Shown: piece by piece, positions 1-17,722 of the stretch
How the letters are laid out: each line of letters starts with the position of its first letter
Numbering within the stretch: position 1 is the stretch's first letter
From: Panulirus ornatus
Lineage: Eukaryota > Arthropoda > Malacostraca > Decapoda > Palinuridae
Direction of reading: 5' to 3'
Length of the DNA stretch: 64,000 nucleotides
Assembly: GCF_036320965.1 (NCBI RefSeq)
Contig: NC_092225.1
Span: forward strand, 2,977,166-3,041,165
Made by a program: the position numbers and the translations under genes
The notes under the pieces: model-generated
Seen by the model: the letters and a program-made list of their open reading frames with translations, nothing else
What the model was told of the DNA's origin: nothing
Database searches by the model: none

Positions 1-160
1 TGGATTGAATCAGGGCATGTAAAGCGTCTGGGGTAAACCATGGAAAGCTGTGTAGGTATGTATATTTGCGTGTGTGGACGTATGTATAATATGTGTATGG
101 GGTTTTTCCTTGCGCTACCTCACAAACGCGGGAGACAGCGACAAAGCAAAAAAAAAAAAA
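1..160 (+). mobile_element. 3' UTR tail of an L element (RTE-like LINE), body outside window
   Basis: The segment begins inside the 3' UTR, at the stretch that follows the C-terminal codons in complete copies. It runs through the GCGTGTGTGGACG block to the terminal hairpin and ends in about 15 A. It is the short form of the 3' UTR. The coding part lies before position 1. It faces the next copy tail to tail. Confidence 0.8.
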
Positions 161-185
161 AAATATAAATGTATATTTTTTTTTT

Positions 186-2440
186 TTATACTTGTCGCTG
201 TCTCCCGCGTTTGCGAGGTAGCGCAAGGAAACAGACGAGAGAAATGGCCCAACCCCCCCCCCCCCATACACATGTATATACATACGTCCACACACGCAAA
301 TATACATACCTACACAGCTTTCCATGGTTTTACCCCAGACGCTTCACATGCCTTGATTCAATCCACTGACAGCACGTCAACCCCGGTATACCACATCGCT
401 CCAATTCACTCTATTCCTTGCCCTCCTTTCACCCTCCTGCATGTTCAGGCCCCGATCACACAAAATCTTTTTCACTCCATCTTTCCACCTCCAATTTGGT
501 CTCCCTCTTCTCCTCGTTCCCTCCACCTCCGACACATATATCCTCTTGGTCAATCTTTCCTCACTCATCCTTTCCATGTGCCCAAACCACTTCAAAACAC
601 CCTCTTCTGCTCTCTCAACCACGCTCTTTTTTATTTCCACACATCTCTCTTACCCTTACGTTACTCACTCCATCAAACCACCTCACACCACACATTGTCC
701 TCAAACATCTCATTTCCAGCACATCCATCCTTCTGCGCACAACTCTATCCATAGCCCACGCCTCGCAACCATACAACATTGTTGGAACCACTGTTCCTTC
801 AAACATACCCATTTTTGCTTTCCGAGATAATGTTCTCGACTTCCACACATTCTTCAAGGCCCCAGAATTTTCGCCCCCTCCCCCACCCTATGATCCACTT
901 CCGCTTCCATGGTTCCATCCGCTGCCAGATCCACTCCCAGATATCTAAAACACTTCACTTCCTCCAGTTTTTCTCCATTCAAACTCACCTCCCAATTGAC
1001 TTGACCCTCAACCCTACTGTACCTAATAACCTTGCTCTTATTCACATTTACTCTTAACTTTCTTCTTCCACACACTTTACCGAACTCAGTCACCAGCTTC
1101 TGCAGTTTCTCACATGAATCAGCCACCAGCGCTGTATCATCAGCGAACAACAACTGACTCACTTCCCAAGCTCTCTCATCCCCAACAGACTTCATACTTG
1201 CCCCTCTTTCCAAAACTCTTGCATTTACCTCCCTAACAACCCCATCCATAAACAAATTAAACAACCATGGAGACATCACACACCCCTGCCGCAAACCTAC
1301 ATTCACTGAGAACCAATCACTTTCCTCTCTTCCTACACGTACACATGCCTACATCCTCGATAAAAACTTTTCACTGCTTCTAACAACTTGCCTCCCACAC
1401 AATAGATTTTTAATACCTTCCACAAGCATCTCTATCAACTCTATCATATGCCTTCTACAGATCCATAAATGCTACATACAAATCCATTTGCTTTTCTAAG
1501 TATTTCTCACATACATTCTTCAAAGCAAACACCTGATCCACACATCCTCTACCACTTCTGAAACCACACTGCTCTTCCCGAATCTGATGCTCTGTATATG
1601 CCTTCACCCTCTCAATCAATACCCTCCCATATAATTTCCCAGGAATACTCAACAAACTTATACCTCTGTAATTTGAGCACTCACTCTTATCCCCTTTGCC
1701 TTTGTACAATGGCACTATGCACGCATTCCGCCAATCCTCAGGCACCTCACCATGAGTCATACATACATTAAATAACCTTACCAACCAGTCAACAATACAG
1801 TCACCCCCTTTTTTAATAAATTCCACTGCAATACCATCCAAACCTGCTGCCTTGCCGGCTTTCATCTTCCGCAAAGCTTTTACTACCTCTTCTCTGTTTA
1901 CCAAATCATTTTCCCTAACCCTCGCACTTTGCACACCACCTCGACCAAAACACCCTATATCTGCCACTCTATCATCAAACACATTCAACAAACCTTCAAA
2001 ATACTCACTCCATCTCCTCACATCACCACTACTTGTTATCACCTCCCCATTTGCGCCCTTCACTGAAGTTCCCATTTGCTCCCTTGTCTTACGCACTTTG
2101 TTTACCTTCTTCCAGAACATCTTTTTATTTCTTCCTAAAATTTAATGATACTCTCTCACCCCAACTCTCATTTGCCCTTTTTTTTCACCTCTTGCACCTT
2201 TCCTTGACCTCCTGTCTCTCTTTTATACGTCTCCCACTCAATTGCATTTTTTTCCCTGCAGAAATCGTCCAAAAGCCTCCCTCTTCTCTTTCACTAATAC
2301 TCTTACTTCTTCATCCCACCACTCACTACCCTTTCTAATCAACCCACCTCCCACTCTTCTCATACCACAAGCATCTTTTGCGCAATCCATCACTGATTCC
2401 CTAAATACATCCCATTCCTCCCCCACTCCCCTTACTTCCA
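186..2440 (-). mobile_element. L element copy 1, 5'-truncated (linker + RT + C-terminal domain + short 3' UTR)
   Basis: On the minus strand this copy reads from the endonuclease-RT linker ([20 protein letters not shown], near 2400) through the RT to the short 3' UTR and terminal hairpin at about 188-225. The RT is visible as GKAAGLDGIAVEFIKKGG (about 1800-1865), [15 protein letters not shown] (about 1540-1590), [15 protein letters not shown] (about 1260-1300) and FADDTALVADS (about 1120-1150). The C-terminal domain shows [17 protein letters not shown] near 540. The coding frame is broken near 2240, 1456 and 857 and between 615 and 640. The whole endonuclease is missing: the copy stops at a (TA)n tract at 2440, the usual truncation point here. 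It is not functional. Confidence 0.85.
1455..2120 (-). pseudogene. RT fingers and palm fragment of L copy 1
   Basis: This is an open stretch of 221 codons. It starts in the linker (MFWKKVNKVRKTREQMGTSV) and includes RT motifs GKAAGLDGIAVEFIKKGG, NYRGISLLSIPGKLYGRVL and [20 protein letters not shown]. It ends at LYVAFMDL, where a one-base loss shifts the frame just before the KAYDRVDRD segment. The family is RTE-like non-LTR reverse transcriptase. The enzyme would make cDNA by target-primed reverse transcription, but this copy lacks a continuous palm domain. Confidence 0.8.
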
Positions 2441-2972
<532 letters not shown>

Positions 2973-3370
2973 TTTTGCTTTGTCGCTGTCTCCCGCGTTT
3001 GCGAGGTAGCGCAAGGAAACAGACGAAAGAAATGGCCCAACCCACCCCCATACACATGTATATACATACACGTCCACACAATGTACACATATATATACAC
3101 ACACAGACACATACATATATACCCATGCACACAATTCACACTGTCTACCTTTATTCATTTCCACCGCCACCTCGCCACACATGGAATACCATCCCCCTCT
3201 CCGCTCATGTATGCGAGGTAGCGCTAGGAAAAGACAACAAGGCCCCATTCGTTCACACTCAGTCTCTAGCTGTCATGCAATAATGCGCGGAACCAAACCA
3301 CGTGACACCACACATTGTCCTCAAACATCTCATTTCCTGCACATCCACCCTCCTGCGCACAACTCTATCC
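2973..3370 (-). mobile_element. L element long 3' UTR joined to a scrap of C-terminal coding sequence
   Basis: On the minus strand the hairpin end lies at 2975-3010. The long version of the 3' UTR continues to about 3300, including the GTGTGGCGAGGTGGCG-like block and a second TAGCGCTACCTCGC-like motif near 3215-3230. At about 3302 it jumps directly to about 65 bp encoding part of [20 protein letters not shown] and then ends in (TA)n. The intervening C-terminal coding region and stop are deleted, so this is an internally deleted copy. Confidence 0.75.
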
Positions 3371-3630
<260 letters not shown>

Positions 3631-4174
3631 CTTAGTCGCTGTCTCCCGCATTTTCGAGGTAACGCAAGGAAACAGACGAAAAAAATGGCCCAACCCACCC
3701 CCATACACAGGTATATATAAACACGTCCACACACGCAAATATACATACCTATATATCTCAATATACACATATGTATACACACACACACACACACACACAT
3801 ACATATATACCCATGCACACAATTCACACTGTCTGCCTTTATTCATTTCCATCGCCAACTCGCCACACATGGAATACCATCCCACTCCCTCCTCATTTGT
3901 GCGAGCTAGCGCTAGGAAAAGACAACAAGGCCCCATTCGATCACACTCAGTCTCTAGCTGTCATGCAATAATGCCCGCAACCACAGCTCCCTTTCCACAT
4001 CCAGGCCCCCCACAACTTTCCATGGTTTACCCCAGACGCTTCACATGCCCTGATTCAATCCACTGACTCATTTACTCTTAACTTTCTTCTTTCACACACC
4101 TTACCAAACTCAGTCACCAGCTTCTGCAGTTTTTCACATGAATCAGCCACCAGCGCTGTCTCATCAGCGAACAA

Positions 4175-4807
4175 CTAACTCACTTCCCAAGCTCTCTCAT
4201 CCACAACAGACTTCATACTTGCCCCTCTTTCCAAAACTCTTGCATTCACCTCCCTAAGAACCCCATCCATAAAAAAATTAAACAACCATGGAGACATCAC
4301 ACACCCCTGCCGCAAACCTACGTTCACTGAGAACCAATCACTTTCCTCTCTTCCTACACGTACACATGCCTTACATCCTCGATAAAGACTTTTCACTGCT
4401 TCTATTAACTTGCCTCCCACACCATATATCCTTAATGCCTTCCACAGAGCATCTCTATCAACTCTATCATATACCTTCTCCAGATACATAAATGCTACAA
4501 ACAAATCCATTTGCTTTTCTAAGTATTTCTCACAGACAATCTTCAAAGCAAACACCTGATCCACACATCCTCTACCACTTTTGAAACCACACTGCTCGTC
4601 CCCAATGTGATGCTCTGTACATGCCTTCACCCTCTCAATCAATACCCTCCCATATAATTTACCAGGAATACTCAACAGACTTATACCTCTGTAATTTGAG
4701 CACTCACTCTTATCCCCTTTGCCTTTGTACAATGGCACTATGCACACATTCCGCCAGTCTTCAGGCACCTCACCATGAGTCATAGATACATTAAATAACC
4801 TTACCAA
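4175..4807 (-). pseudogene. Reverse transcriptase fragment of L copy 2
   Basis: There are 210 codons from MVRLFNVSMTHGEVPEDWRN to the start of the catalytic block. Visible RT motifs are [55 protein letters not shown] and [15 protein letters not shown]. The frame stops in the SQLLFADD segment (near 4172), and the second catalytic Asp is replaced by Glu (codon GAG at about 4157). The RT is RTE-like by motif order and spacing. Confidence 0.8.
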
Positions 4808-5208
4808 TCAGTCAACAATACTGTCACCCACTTTTTTAATAGATTCCACTGAAATACCATCCAAACCTCCTGCCTTGCCGGATTTCATCTTCCGCAAAGC
4901 TTTTACTACCTCTTCTCTGTTTACCAAATCATTTTCCCTAACCCTCTCACTTTGCACACCACCTCGACCAAAACACCCTATATCTGCCACTCTATAATCA
5001 AACATATTCAACAAACCTTCAAAATACTCACTCCATCTCCTTCTCACATCACCACTACTTGTTACCACCTCCCCATGAGCGCCCTTCACTGAAGTTCCCA
5101 TTTGCTCCCTTGTCTTACGCACTTTATTTACCTCCTTCCAAAACATCTTTTTATTCTCCCTAGAATTTAAGGATACTCTCTCACCCCAACTCTCATTTGC
5201 CCTCTTTT

Positions 5209-6039
5209 TCACCTCCTGCACCTTTCTCTTGACCTCCTGCCTCTGTCTTTTATACATCTCCCACTCAATTGCATTTTTTTTATTGCAAAAATCGTCGAAA
5301 TGCCTCTCTCTTCTCTCACTAATAATCTTTCTTCATCATCCCACCACTCACAACCCTTTCTAGTCAAACCACCTCCCACTCTTCTCATGCTACAAGCATC
5401 TTTTGCGCACTCCATCACTGATTTCCTAAATACATCCCATTCCTCCCCCACTCCCTTTACTTCCATTGTTTTCAACTTTTTCCATTCTGTACTCAGTCTC
5501 TCCTGGTACTTCCTTACACATGTCTCCTTCCCAAGCTCACTTACTCTCACCAACCTCTTCACCCCAACATTCACTCCTCTTTTCTGAAAACCCATGCAAA
5601 TCTTCACCTTAGCCTCCATAAGATAATGATCAGACATCCCTCCAATTGCACCTCTCAGCACATTAACATCCAAAAGTCTCTCTTTCGCGTGCCTGTCAAT
5701 TAACACGTAATCCAATAGCGCTCTCTGGCCATCTCTCCTACTTACATAAGTATACTTATGTATATCTCGCTTTTTAAACCAGGTATTCCCAATCACCAGT
5801 CCTTTTTCAGCACATAAATCTACAAGCTCTTCACCATTTCCATTTACAACACTGAACACCCCATGTATACCAATTATTCCCTCAACTGCCACATTACTCA
5901 CCTTTGCATTCAAATCACCCATCACTATAATCCGATCTTGTGCATCAAAACCACTAACACACTCATTCAGCTGCTCCCAAAACACTTGCCTCTCATGAGC
6001 TTTCTTCTCATGCCCAGGTGCATATGCACCAATAATCAC
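5209..6039 (-). pseudogene. AP-like endonuclease and linker of L copy 2
   Basis: The 276-codon frame starts at IIGAYAPGHEKK and contains VMGDLNAKV (Asp and Asn of the active site), [28 protein letters not shown] and [14 protein letters not shown] (the SDH motif). It continues into the linker, with DCAKDAC-like and GGGLTRKGCEWWDDEE blocks. In this family the endonuclease nicks the target DNA and supplies the primer for reverse transcription. The N-terminal part with the Glu motif is displaced by the deletion near 6115. Confidence 0.8.
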
Positions 6040-6332
6040 CCATCTCTATCCATCAACTTTCACTTTTACCCATATTAATCGATAAGCTACTTTCTTACAT
6101 TCTATCACATACTCCCTGACTTTACTCCCACGACATTCCCAAACCACTTTTCCCCTTTACTCTTGAGCTTCGTTTTACTCAGAGCCAAGACATACAGGTT
6201 CCTCTCCTTAAACATACTACCTATCTCTCCTTTTTTCACATCTTGGTTACATCCAAACACATTTTGACACCCCAATCTGAGTCTACGAGGAGGATGAGCA
6301 CTCCCGCGTGACTCCTTCTGTTTCCCATTTTT

Positions 6333-7545
6333 AGAAACGGATCTGGAGAAGGCATATGATAGAGTTGATAGAGATGCTCTGTGGAAGGTATTAAGAATAT
6401 ATGGTGTGGGAGGCAAGTTGTCAGAAGCAGTGAAAAGTTTTTATCGAGGATGTAAGGCATGTGTACGTGTAGGAAGAGAGGAAAGTGATTGGTTCTCAGT
6501 GAACGTAGGTTTGCGGCAGGGGTGGGTGATGTCTCCATGGTTGTTTAATTTGTTTATGGATGGGGTTGTTAGGGAGGTGAATGCAAGAGTTTTGGAAAGA
6601 GGGGCAAGTATGAAGTCTGTTGGGGATGAGAGAGCTTGGGAAGTGAGTCAGTTGTTGTTCGCTGATGATACAGCGCTGGTGGCTGATTCATGTGAAAAAT
6701 TGCAGAAGCTGGTGACTGAGTTTGGTAGTGTGTGAAAGAAGAAAGTTAAGAGTAAATGTGAATAAGAGCAAGGTTATTAGGTACAGTAGGGTTGAGGGTC
6801 AATTCAATTGGGAGGTGAGTTTGAATGGAGAAAAACTGGAGGAAGTGAAGTGTTTTAGATATCTGGGAGTGGATCTGGCAGCGGATGGAACCATGGAAGC
6901 GGAAGTGGATCATAGGGTGGGGGAGGGGCGAAAATTCTGGGAGCCTTGAAGAAGGTGTGAAAGTCGAGAACATTATCTCGGAAAGCAAAAATGGGTATGT
7001 TTGAAGGAATAGTGGTTCCAACAATGTTGTATGGTTGCGAGGCGTGGACTCTGGATAGAGTTGTGCGCAGGAGGATGGATGTGCTAGAAATGAGATGTTT
7101 GAGGACAATGTGTGGTGTGAGGTGGTTTGATCGAGTAAGCAACGTAAGGGTAAGAGAGATGTTTGGAAATAAAAAGAGCGTGGTTGAGAGAGCAGAAGAG
7201 GGTGTTTTGAAATGGTTTGGTCACATGGAGAGAATGAGTGAGGAAAGATTGACCAAGAGGATATATGTGTCGGAGGTGGAGGGAACGAGGAGAAGAGGGA
7301 GACCAAATTGGAGGTGGAAAGATGGAGTGAAAAAGATTTTGTGTGATCGGGGCCTGAACATGCAGGAGGGTGAAAGGAGGGCAAAGAACAGAGTGAATTG
7401 GAGCGATGTGGTATACCGGGGTTGACGTTCTGTCAGTGGATTGAATCAAGGCATGTGTATGGGGGTGGGTTTGGCCATTTCTTTCGTCTGTTTCCTTGCG
7501 CTACCTCGCAAACGCGGGAGACAGCGACAAAGCAAAAAAAAAAAA
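6333..7545 (+). mobile_element. L element copy 3, 5'-truncated within the RT
   Basis: The copy starts abruptly at the [17 protein letters not shown] segment, head to head with copy 2 and with no (TA)n between them. It runs through FADDTALVADS (about 6655-6690), LGVDLAADGTMEAEVDHRVG, GCEAWTLDRVVRRRMDV and [17 protein letters not shown], ending with VVYRG and TGA at 7423-7425. Three open stretches (6406-6735, 6722-6949, 6991-7425) show two frameshifts. The 3' UTR is shortened: at about 7455 GGCATGTG joins directly to TATGGGGGTGGG, losing about 85 bp. The hairpin and about 14 A follow. Confidence 0.85.
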
Positions 7546-7547
7546 AA

Positions 7548-11065
<3,518 letters not shown>

Positions 11066-11126
<61 letters not shown>
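11066..11126. repeat. (TA)n tract after L copy 5
   Basis: About 60 bp of perfect TA following a short A-rich tail, leading into a minus-strand S element. Confidence 0.9.
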
Positions 11127-11129
<3 letters not shown>

Positions 11130-11362
11130 TCTTTTTCAAACTGTTCGCCATTTCCAGCAGTAGCGAGGTAGCGTGAAGAACAGAGGACTGGGCCTTTGAG
11201 GGAATACCCTCACCTGGCCCAATTCTCTGTTCCTTCTTTTGGAAAATTAAAAAAAAAAACGAGAGGGGAGGATTTCCAGCCCCCCGCTCCCTCCCCTTTT
11301 AGTCGCCTTTTACGACACGCAGGGAATACGTGGGAAGTATTCTTTGTCCCCTATCCCCAGGG

Positions 11363-11366
<4 letters not shown>
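11127..11366 (-). mobile_element. S element 1 (short non-autonomous, SINE-like)
   Basis: Read on the minus strand, it starts with the CCCTGGGGATAGGG head and continues with TACTTCCCACGTATTCCCTG, GGAGCGGGGGGCTGGAAATC and TTTCCAAAAGAAGGAACAGA. It ends with the CGCTACCTCGC hairpin core and an AAATGGCGAACAG tail. The first roughly 100 bp match the 5' leader of full-length L copies (for example 35630-35735), and the hairpin core matches the L 3' end. It has no coding capacity. It is flanked on both sides by (TA)n. Confidence 0.75.
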
Positions 11367-11425
<59 letters not shown>

Positions 11426-11438
11426 TTTCTTTTTTTTT
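11367..11438. repeat. (TA)n tract ending in poly-T
   Basis: About 55 bp of TA then about 17 T. It sits between S element 1 and the 3' end of L copy 6. Confidence 0.9.
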
Positions 11439-14324
<2,886 letters not shown>

Positions 14325-14486
14325 AGGAGCGGGGGGCTGGAAATCCTCCCCTCTCGTTTCTAATTTTCCAAAAGAAGGAACAGAGATTGGGGCCAAGCGA
14401 GGATTTCCCTCAAAGGCTCAGTCCTCTGTTCTTAACGCTACCTCGCTACTGAGGGAAATGGCGGGTAGTATTAAAAAAAAAAAAAG

Positions 14487-14488
<2 letters not shown>
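14325..14488 (+). mobile_element. S element 3, 5'-truncated
   Basis: The plus-strand copy starts at GGAGCGGGGGGCTGGAAATC, so the leader-like head is missing. The middle block, a CGCTACCTCGCTACTGAGGG hairpin variant and an A-rich tail are present. Confidence 0.72.

Positions 14489-14536
<48 letters not shown>
14489..14536. repeat. (TA)n tract before L copy 7
   Basis: About 48 bp of TA joining the S element 3 tail to the truncated 5' end of L copy 7. Confidence 0.9.
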
Positions 14537-14540
<4 letters not shown>

Positions 14541-16135
14541 ATGTATGTATGACTCATGGTGAGGTGCCTGAGGATTGGCGGAATGCGTGCATAGTGCCAT
14601 TGTACAAAGGCAAAGGGGATAAGAGTGAGTGCTCAAATTACAGAGGTATAAGTTTGTTGAGTATTCCTGGTAAATTATATGGGAGGGTATTGATTGAGAT
14701 GGTGAAGGCATGTACAGAGCGTCAGATTGGGGAAGAGCAGTGTGGTTTCAGAAGTGGTAGAGGATGTGTGGATCAGGTGTTTGCTTTGAAGAATGTATGT
14801 GAGAAATACTTAGAAAAGCAAATGGATTTGTATGTAGCATTTATTGATCTGGAGAAGGCATATGATAGAGTTGATAGAGATGCTCTTTGGAAGGTGTTAA
14901 GAATATATGGTGTGGGAGGCAAGCTGGTAGAAGCAGTGAAAAGTTTTTATCGAGGATGTAAGGCATGTGTACGTGTAGGAAGAGAGGAAAATGATTGGTT
15001 CTCAGTGAATGTAGGCTTGCGGCAGGGGTGTGTGATGTCTCCATGGTTGTTTAATTTGTTTATGGATGGTGTTGTTAGGGAGGTGAATGCAAGAGTTTTG
15101 GAAAGAGGGGCAAGTGTGAAGTCTGTTGGGGATGAAAGAGCTTGGGAAGTGAGTCAGTTGCTGTTCGCTGATGATACAGCGCTGGTGGCTGATTCATGTG
15201 AGAAACTGCAGAAGCTGGTGACTGAGTTTGGTAAAGTGTGTGAAAGAAGAAAGTTAAGAGTAGATGTGAATAAGAGCAAGGTTATTAGGTACATTAGGGT
15301 TGAGGGTCAAGTCAATTGGGAGGTGAGTTTGAATGGAGAAAAACTGGAGGAAGTGAAGTGTTTTAGATATCTGGGAGTGGATCTGGCAGCGGATGGAACC
15401 ATGGAAGCGGAAGTGGATCATAGCGTGGGGGAGGGGGCGAAAATTCTTTGAGCCTTGAAGAATGTGTGGAAGTCGAGAACATTATCTCGGAAAGCAAAAA
15501 TGGGTATGTTTGAAGGAATAGTGGTTCCAACAATGTTGTATGGTTACGAGGCGTGGGCTAGGGATAGAGTTGTGCGCAGGAGGATGGATGTGCTGGAAAT
15601 GAGATGTTTGAGGACAATGTGTGGTGTGAGGTGGTTTGATCGAGTAAGTAACGTAAGGGTAAGAGAGATGTGTGGAAATAAAAAGAGCGTGGTTGAGAGA
15701 GCAGAAGAGGATGTTTTGAAATGGTTTGGGCACATGGAGAGAATGAGTGAGGAAAGATTGACCAAGAGGATATATGTGTCGGAGGTGGAGGGAACGAGGA
15801 GAAGAGGGAGACCAAATTGGAGGTGGAAAGATGGAGTGAAAAAGATTTTGTGTGATCGGGGCCTGAACATGCAGGAGGGTGAAAGGAGGGCAAGGAATAG
15901 AGTGAATTGGAGCGATGTGGTATACCGGGGTTTACATTCTGTCAGTGGATTGAATCAGGGCATGTGAAGCGTCTGGGGTAAACCATGGAAAGCTGTGTAG
16001 GTATGTATATTTGCGTGTGTGGACGTATGTATATACATGTGTATGGGGGTGGGTTGGGCCATTTCTTTCGTCTGTTTCCTTGCGCTACCTCGCAAACGCG
16101 GGAGACAGCGACAAAGCAAAAAAAAAAAAAAATAT
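14537..16135 (+). mobile_element. L element copy 7, 5'-truncated within the RT, nearly open frame
   Basis: The copy begins at FNVCMTHGEVPEDWRNACIV. The RT palm and C-terminal domain stay in one frame from 14549 to 15967, apart from one in-frame TGA at about 15449-15451 (Leu-Gly of AKILGAL changed to Leu-stop by two adjacent G to T changes). The usual terminal TGA after VVYRG is TTA here, so the frame runs to [11 protein letters not shown]. The short 3' UTR, hairpin and 14 A follow, with a small TA run to about 16143. Confidence 0.86.
14549..15451 (+). pseudogene. Reverse transcriptase palm and connection domain of L copy 7
   Basis: There are 300 codons with the full series [73 protein letters not shown] and FADDTALVADSCEKLQKLV, followed by KLRVDVNKSKVIRYIRVEG and LGVDLAADGTMEAE. 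Both catalytic Asp of FADD are present. The fingers region is missing because of 5' truncation, and one stop separates this part from the C-terminal domain at 15455-15967. Confidence 0.8.
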
Positions 16136-16538
16136 ATATATATTTCTGTACAATATGGTGATATCTTGGGAAATACCCAAATGATAAAATCTAACTGCTG
16201 ATTCACGTCTAATAGACAGTAAAAGTTCAGTAAAGCACACAAGGACTGGAATGTAGAAATGAAAAACTTTGGTCAAGGTAAAGAAATGTTTAATACCAAC
16301 AACTTTTTTGTGATCTGCTTTGATGCGGATGTCGGATATTTTCCGTAAAATATATTTTCCGAATGTATCAGCAATACAGTTCGTTTGTTCATTTACCTGT
16401 GCTCCTCCTTTTGTGGTGTATATATCAAGTGATTCTACAACTACAGCTACCCGAACTGGGCGACCTGTCATTTAGTATTCATTTAAAGCGATATCTGATG
16501 CATAATGAATGACTAAACAGTTGGTATACCCTGTACAG
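16136..16538. other. Non-repetitive sequence upstream of TSP1 exon (probable intron)
   Basis: I see no element copy and no convincing coding region here. The right end has a branch-point-like CTAAAC at about 16513-16518, about 20 bases before a TACAG at 16534-16538. This fits the end of an intron. Confidence 0.5.
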
Positions 16539-16754
16539 GACCTGTGAACGATGCACGATCCGTAAATGGCCACGGAAATTCCGTCCTGTCGAATCGGCGG
16601 TGGGAGGAAGAGGAGGAAGAGAGGAAGAAGAAGAGGAAAGAGAGGAGAGGAAAGAAGAACCACAGAAAGGGCGCTCACGGGGCGAAGAAGAGGAAGGAGC
16701 GGTACGAGTGGAAGGTCGTGGGCTTCAGCACCTGCACCGAGACCTGCGGTGGAG
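16539..16754 (+). CDS. TSP1-repeat protein (ADAMTS/ADAMTS-like), exon a
   Basis: The exon encodes a basic low-complexity stretch (EEEEEERKKKRKERRGKK) and then YEWKVVGFSTCTETCGGG, the first half of a thrombospondin type 1 repeat. The donor is GGAG|GTGAGT at 16754/16755, phase 1. The proposed acceptor is TACAG at 16534-16538; its pyrimidine tract is weak, so the left boundary is less certain. The frame is open from about 16517. Joining to 20616 restores CGGGTQTSRVVC, a classic TSP1 core. CTETCG fits the C-x-x-S/T-C-G O-fucosylation consensus of this family. ADAMTS-like proteins and papilin join their spacer region to the next TSP1 repeat with a Y-x-W motif like this one. They act outside the cell, in the matrix. 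The exact family member cannot be named. Confidence 0.75.
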
Positions 16755-16801
16755 GTGAGTCGTTCCCCGACGAGGCCCCCATGATAGCTTTCCAGCCCAT
16801 G

Positions 16802-17722
16802 GAACCATAACTGTAACTACTGCTGCTATTAGTAGAACTATAACTATAACTACTGCTGCTATTAGTGGAACCATAGCTATAACTACTGCTGCTATTAGTA
16901 GAACCATAACTATAACTACTGCTGCCAGTAGTAGAACTATGACTATAACTGCTGCTATTAGTAGAGCCATAAATATAACAACTGCTGCTAGTAGTAGAAC
17001 CATAACTATAGCTACTGCAGCTATTAGTAGAACCATAACTATAACTAATGCTTCTAGTAGTAGAACCATAACTATAACTACTGCTGCTATTAGTATAGCC
17101 ATAACTATAACTACAGCTTCTATTAATAGAACCATAACTATAACTACTGCTGCTATTAGTAGAACTATAACTATAACTACTGTCTGCTATTAGTAGAACC
17201 ATAACTATAACTACTGCTTCTAGTAGTAGAACCATAACTATAACTACTGCTTCTGTTAGTAGAACCATAACTATAACTACTGCTGCTAGTAGTAGAACCA
17301 TAAATATAACTACTTCTGCTAGTAGTAGAACCATAACTATAACTACTGCTTCTAGTAGTAGAACCATAACTATAACTACTGCTTCCAGTAGTAGAACCAT
17401 AACTATAACTACTGCTGCTAGTAGTAGAATCATAACTATAACTACTGCTTCTAGTAGTAGAACCTTATCTATAAATACTGCTTCTAGTAGTAGAACCATA
17501 ACTATGACTACTGGTTCTATTAGTAGAACCATAATTATAACTACTGGTTCTATTAGTAGAACCATAACTATAACTACTGCTTCTATTAGTAGAACCATAA
17601 CTATAACTACTTCTTCTATTAGTAGAACCCTAACTATAACCACTGCTTCTATTAGTAGAGCCATAACTATAACTACTGCTTCTATTAATAGAACCATAAC
17701 TATAACTATGCTTCTAGTAGTA
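16802..17722. repeat. 33-bp minisatellite, about 28 copies
   Basis: The unit is eleven triplets long. It contains ACTATAACTACTGCTGCT followed by an ATTAGTAGAACCATA-like half, with frequent CTGCTTCTAGTAG variants. Because the period is a multiple of three, long open frames occur on both strands; they are not taken as genes. The array begins about 47 bp after the splice donor of exon a. Confidence 0.9.

Larger units (their letters stand above)
3631..6332 (-). mobile_element. L element copy 2, near full length but internally deleted
   Basis: On the minus strand the copy begins at about 6332 in the leader/ATG region and has N-terminal sequence near 6240-6320. It continues with the endonuclease (5209-6039), linker, RT (4175-4807) and a long 3' UTR (3631-4068). 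Two internal deletions are visible. At about 6115 roughly 65 bp of the early endonuclease is missing. At about 4069 the frame jumps from the RKLRVN segment to the 3' UTR, so the whole C-terminal domain of about 300 codons is lost. The polymerase motif reads FADET instead of FADDT. It is not functional. Confidence 0.82.

Noticed and set aside
418..948. Long open frames antisense to the RT (PSFHPPACSGPDHTKSF type), repeated in many copies
   Set aside because: They are the reverse strand of the C-terminal domain, have no recognisable domain and persist only because the sense codons rarely give antisense stops.
6300..6400. Head-to-head joint of copies 2 and 3 as a second twin-priming inversion
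   Set aside because: Copy 2 runs from leader to its own 3' UTR, so the two sides do not complement each other into one element.
16675..17697. 340-codon minus-strand frame with repeated VLLIEAVVIVM and a 136-codon partner
   Set aside because: Translations of the 33-bp intronic minisatellite, whose period is a multiple of three; the exon a coding sequence lies on the opposite strand.
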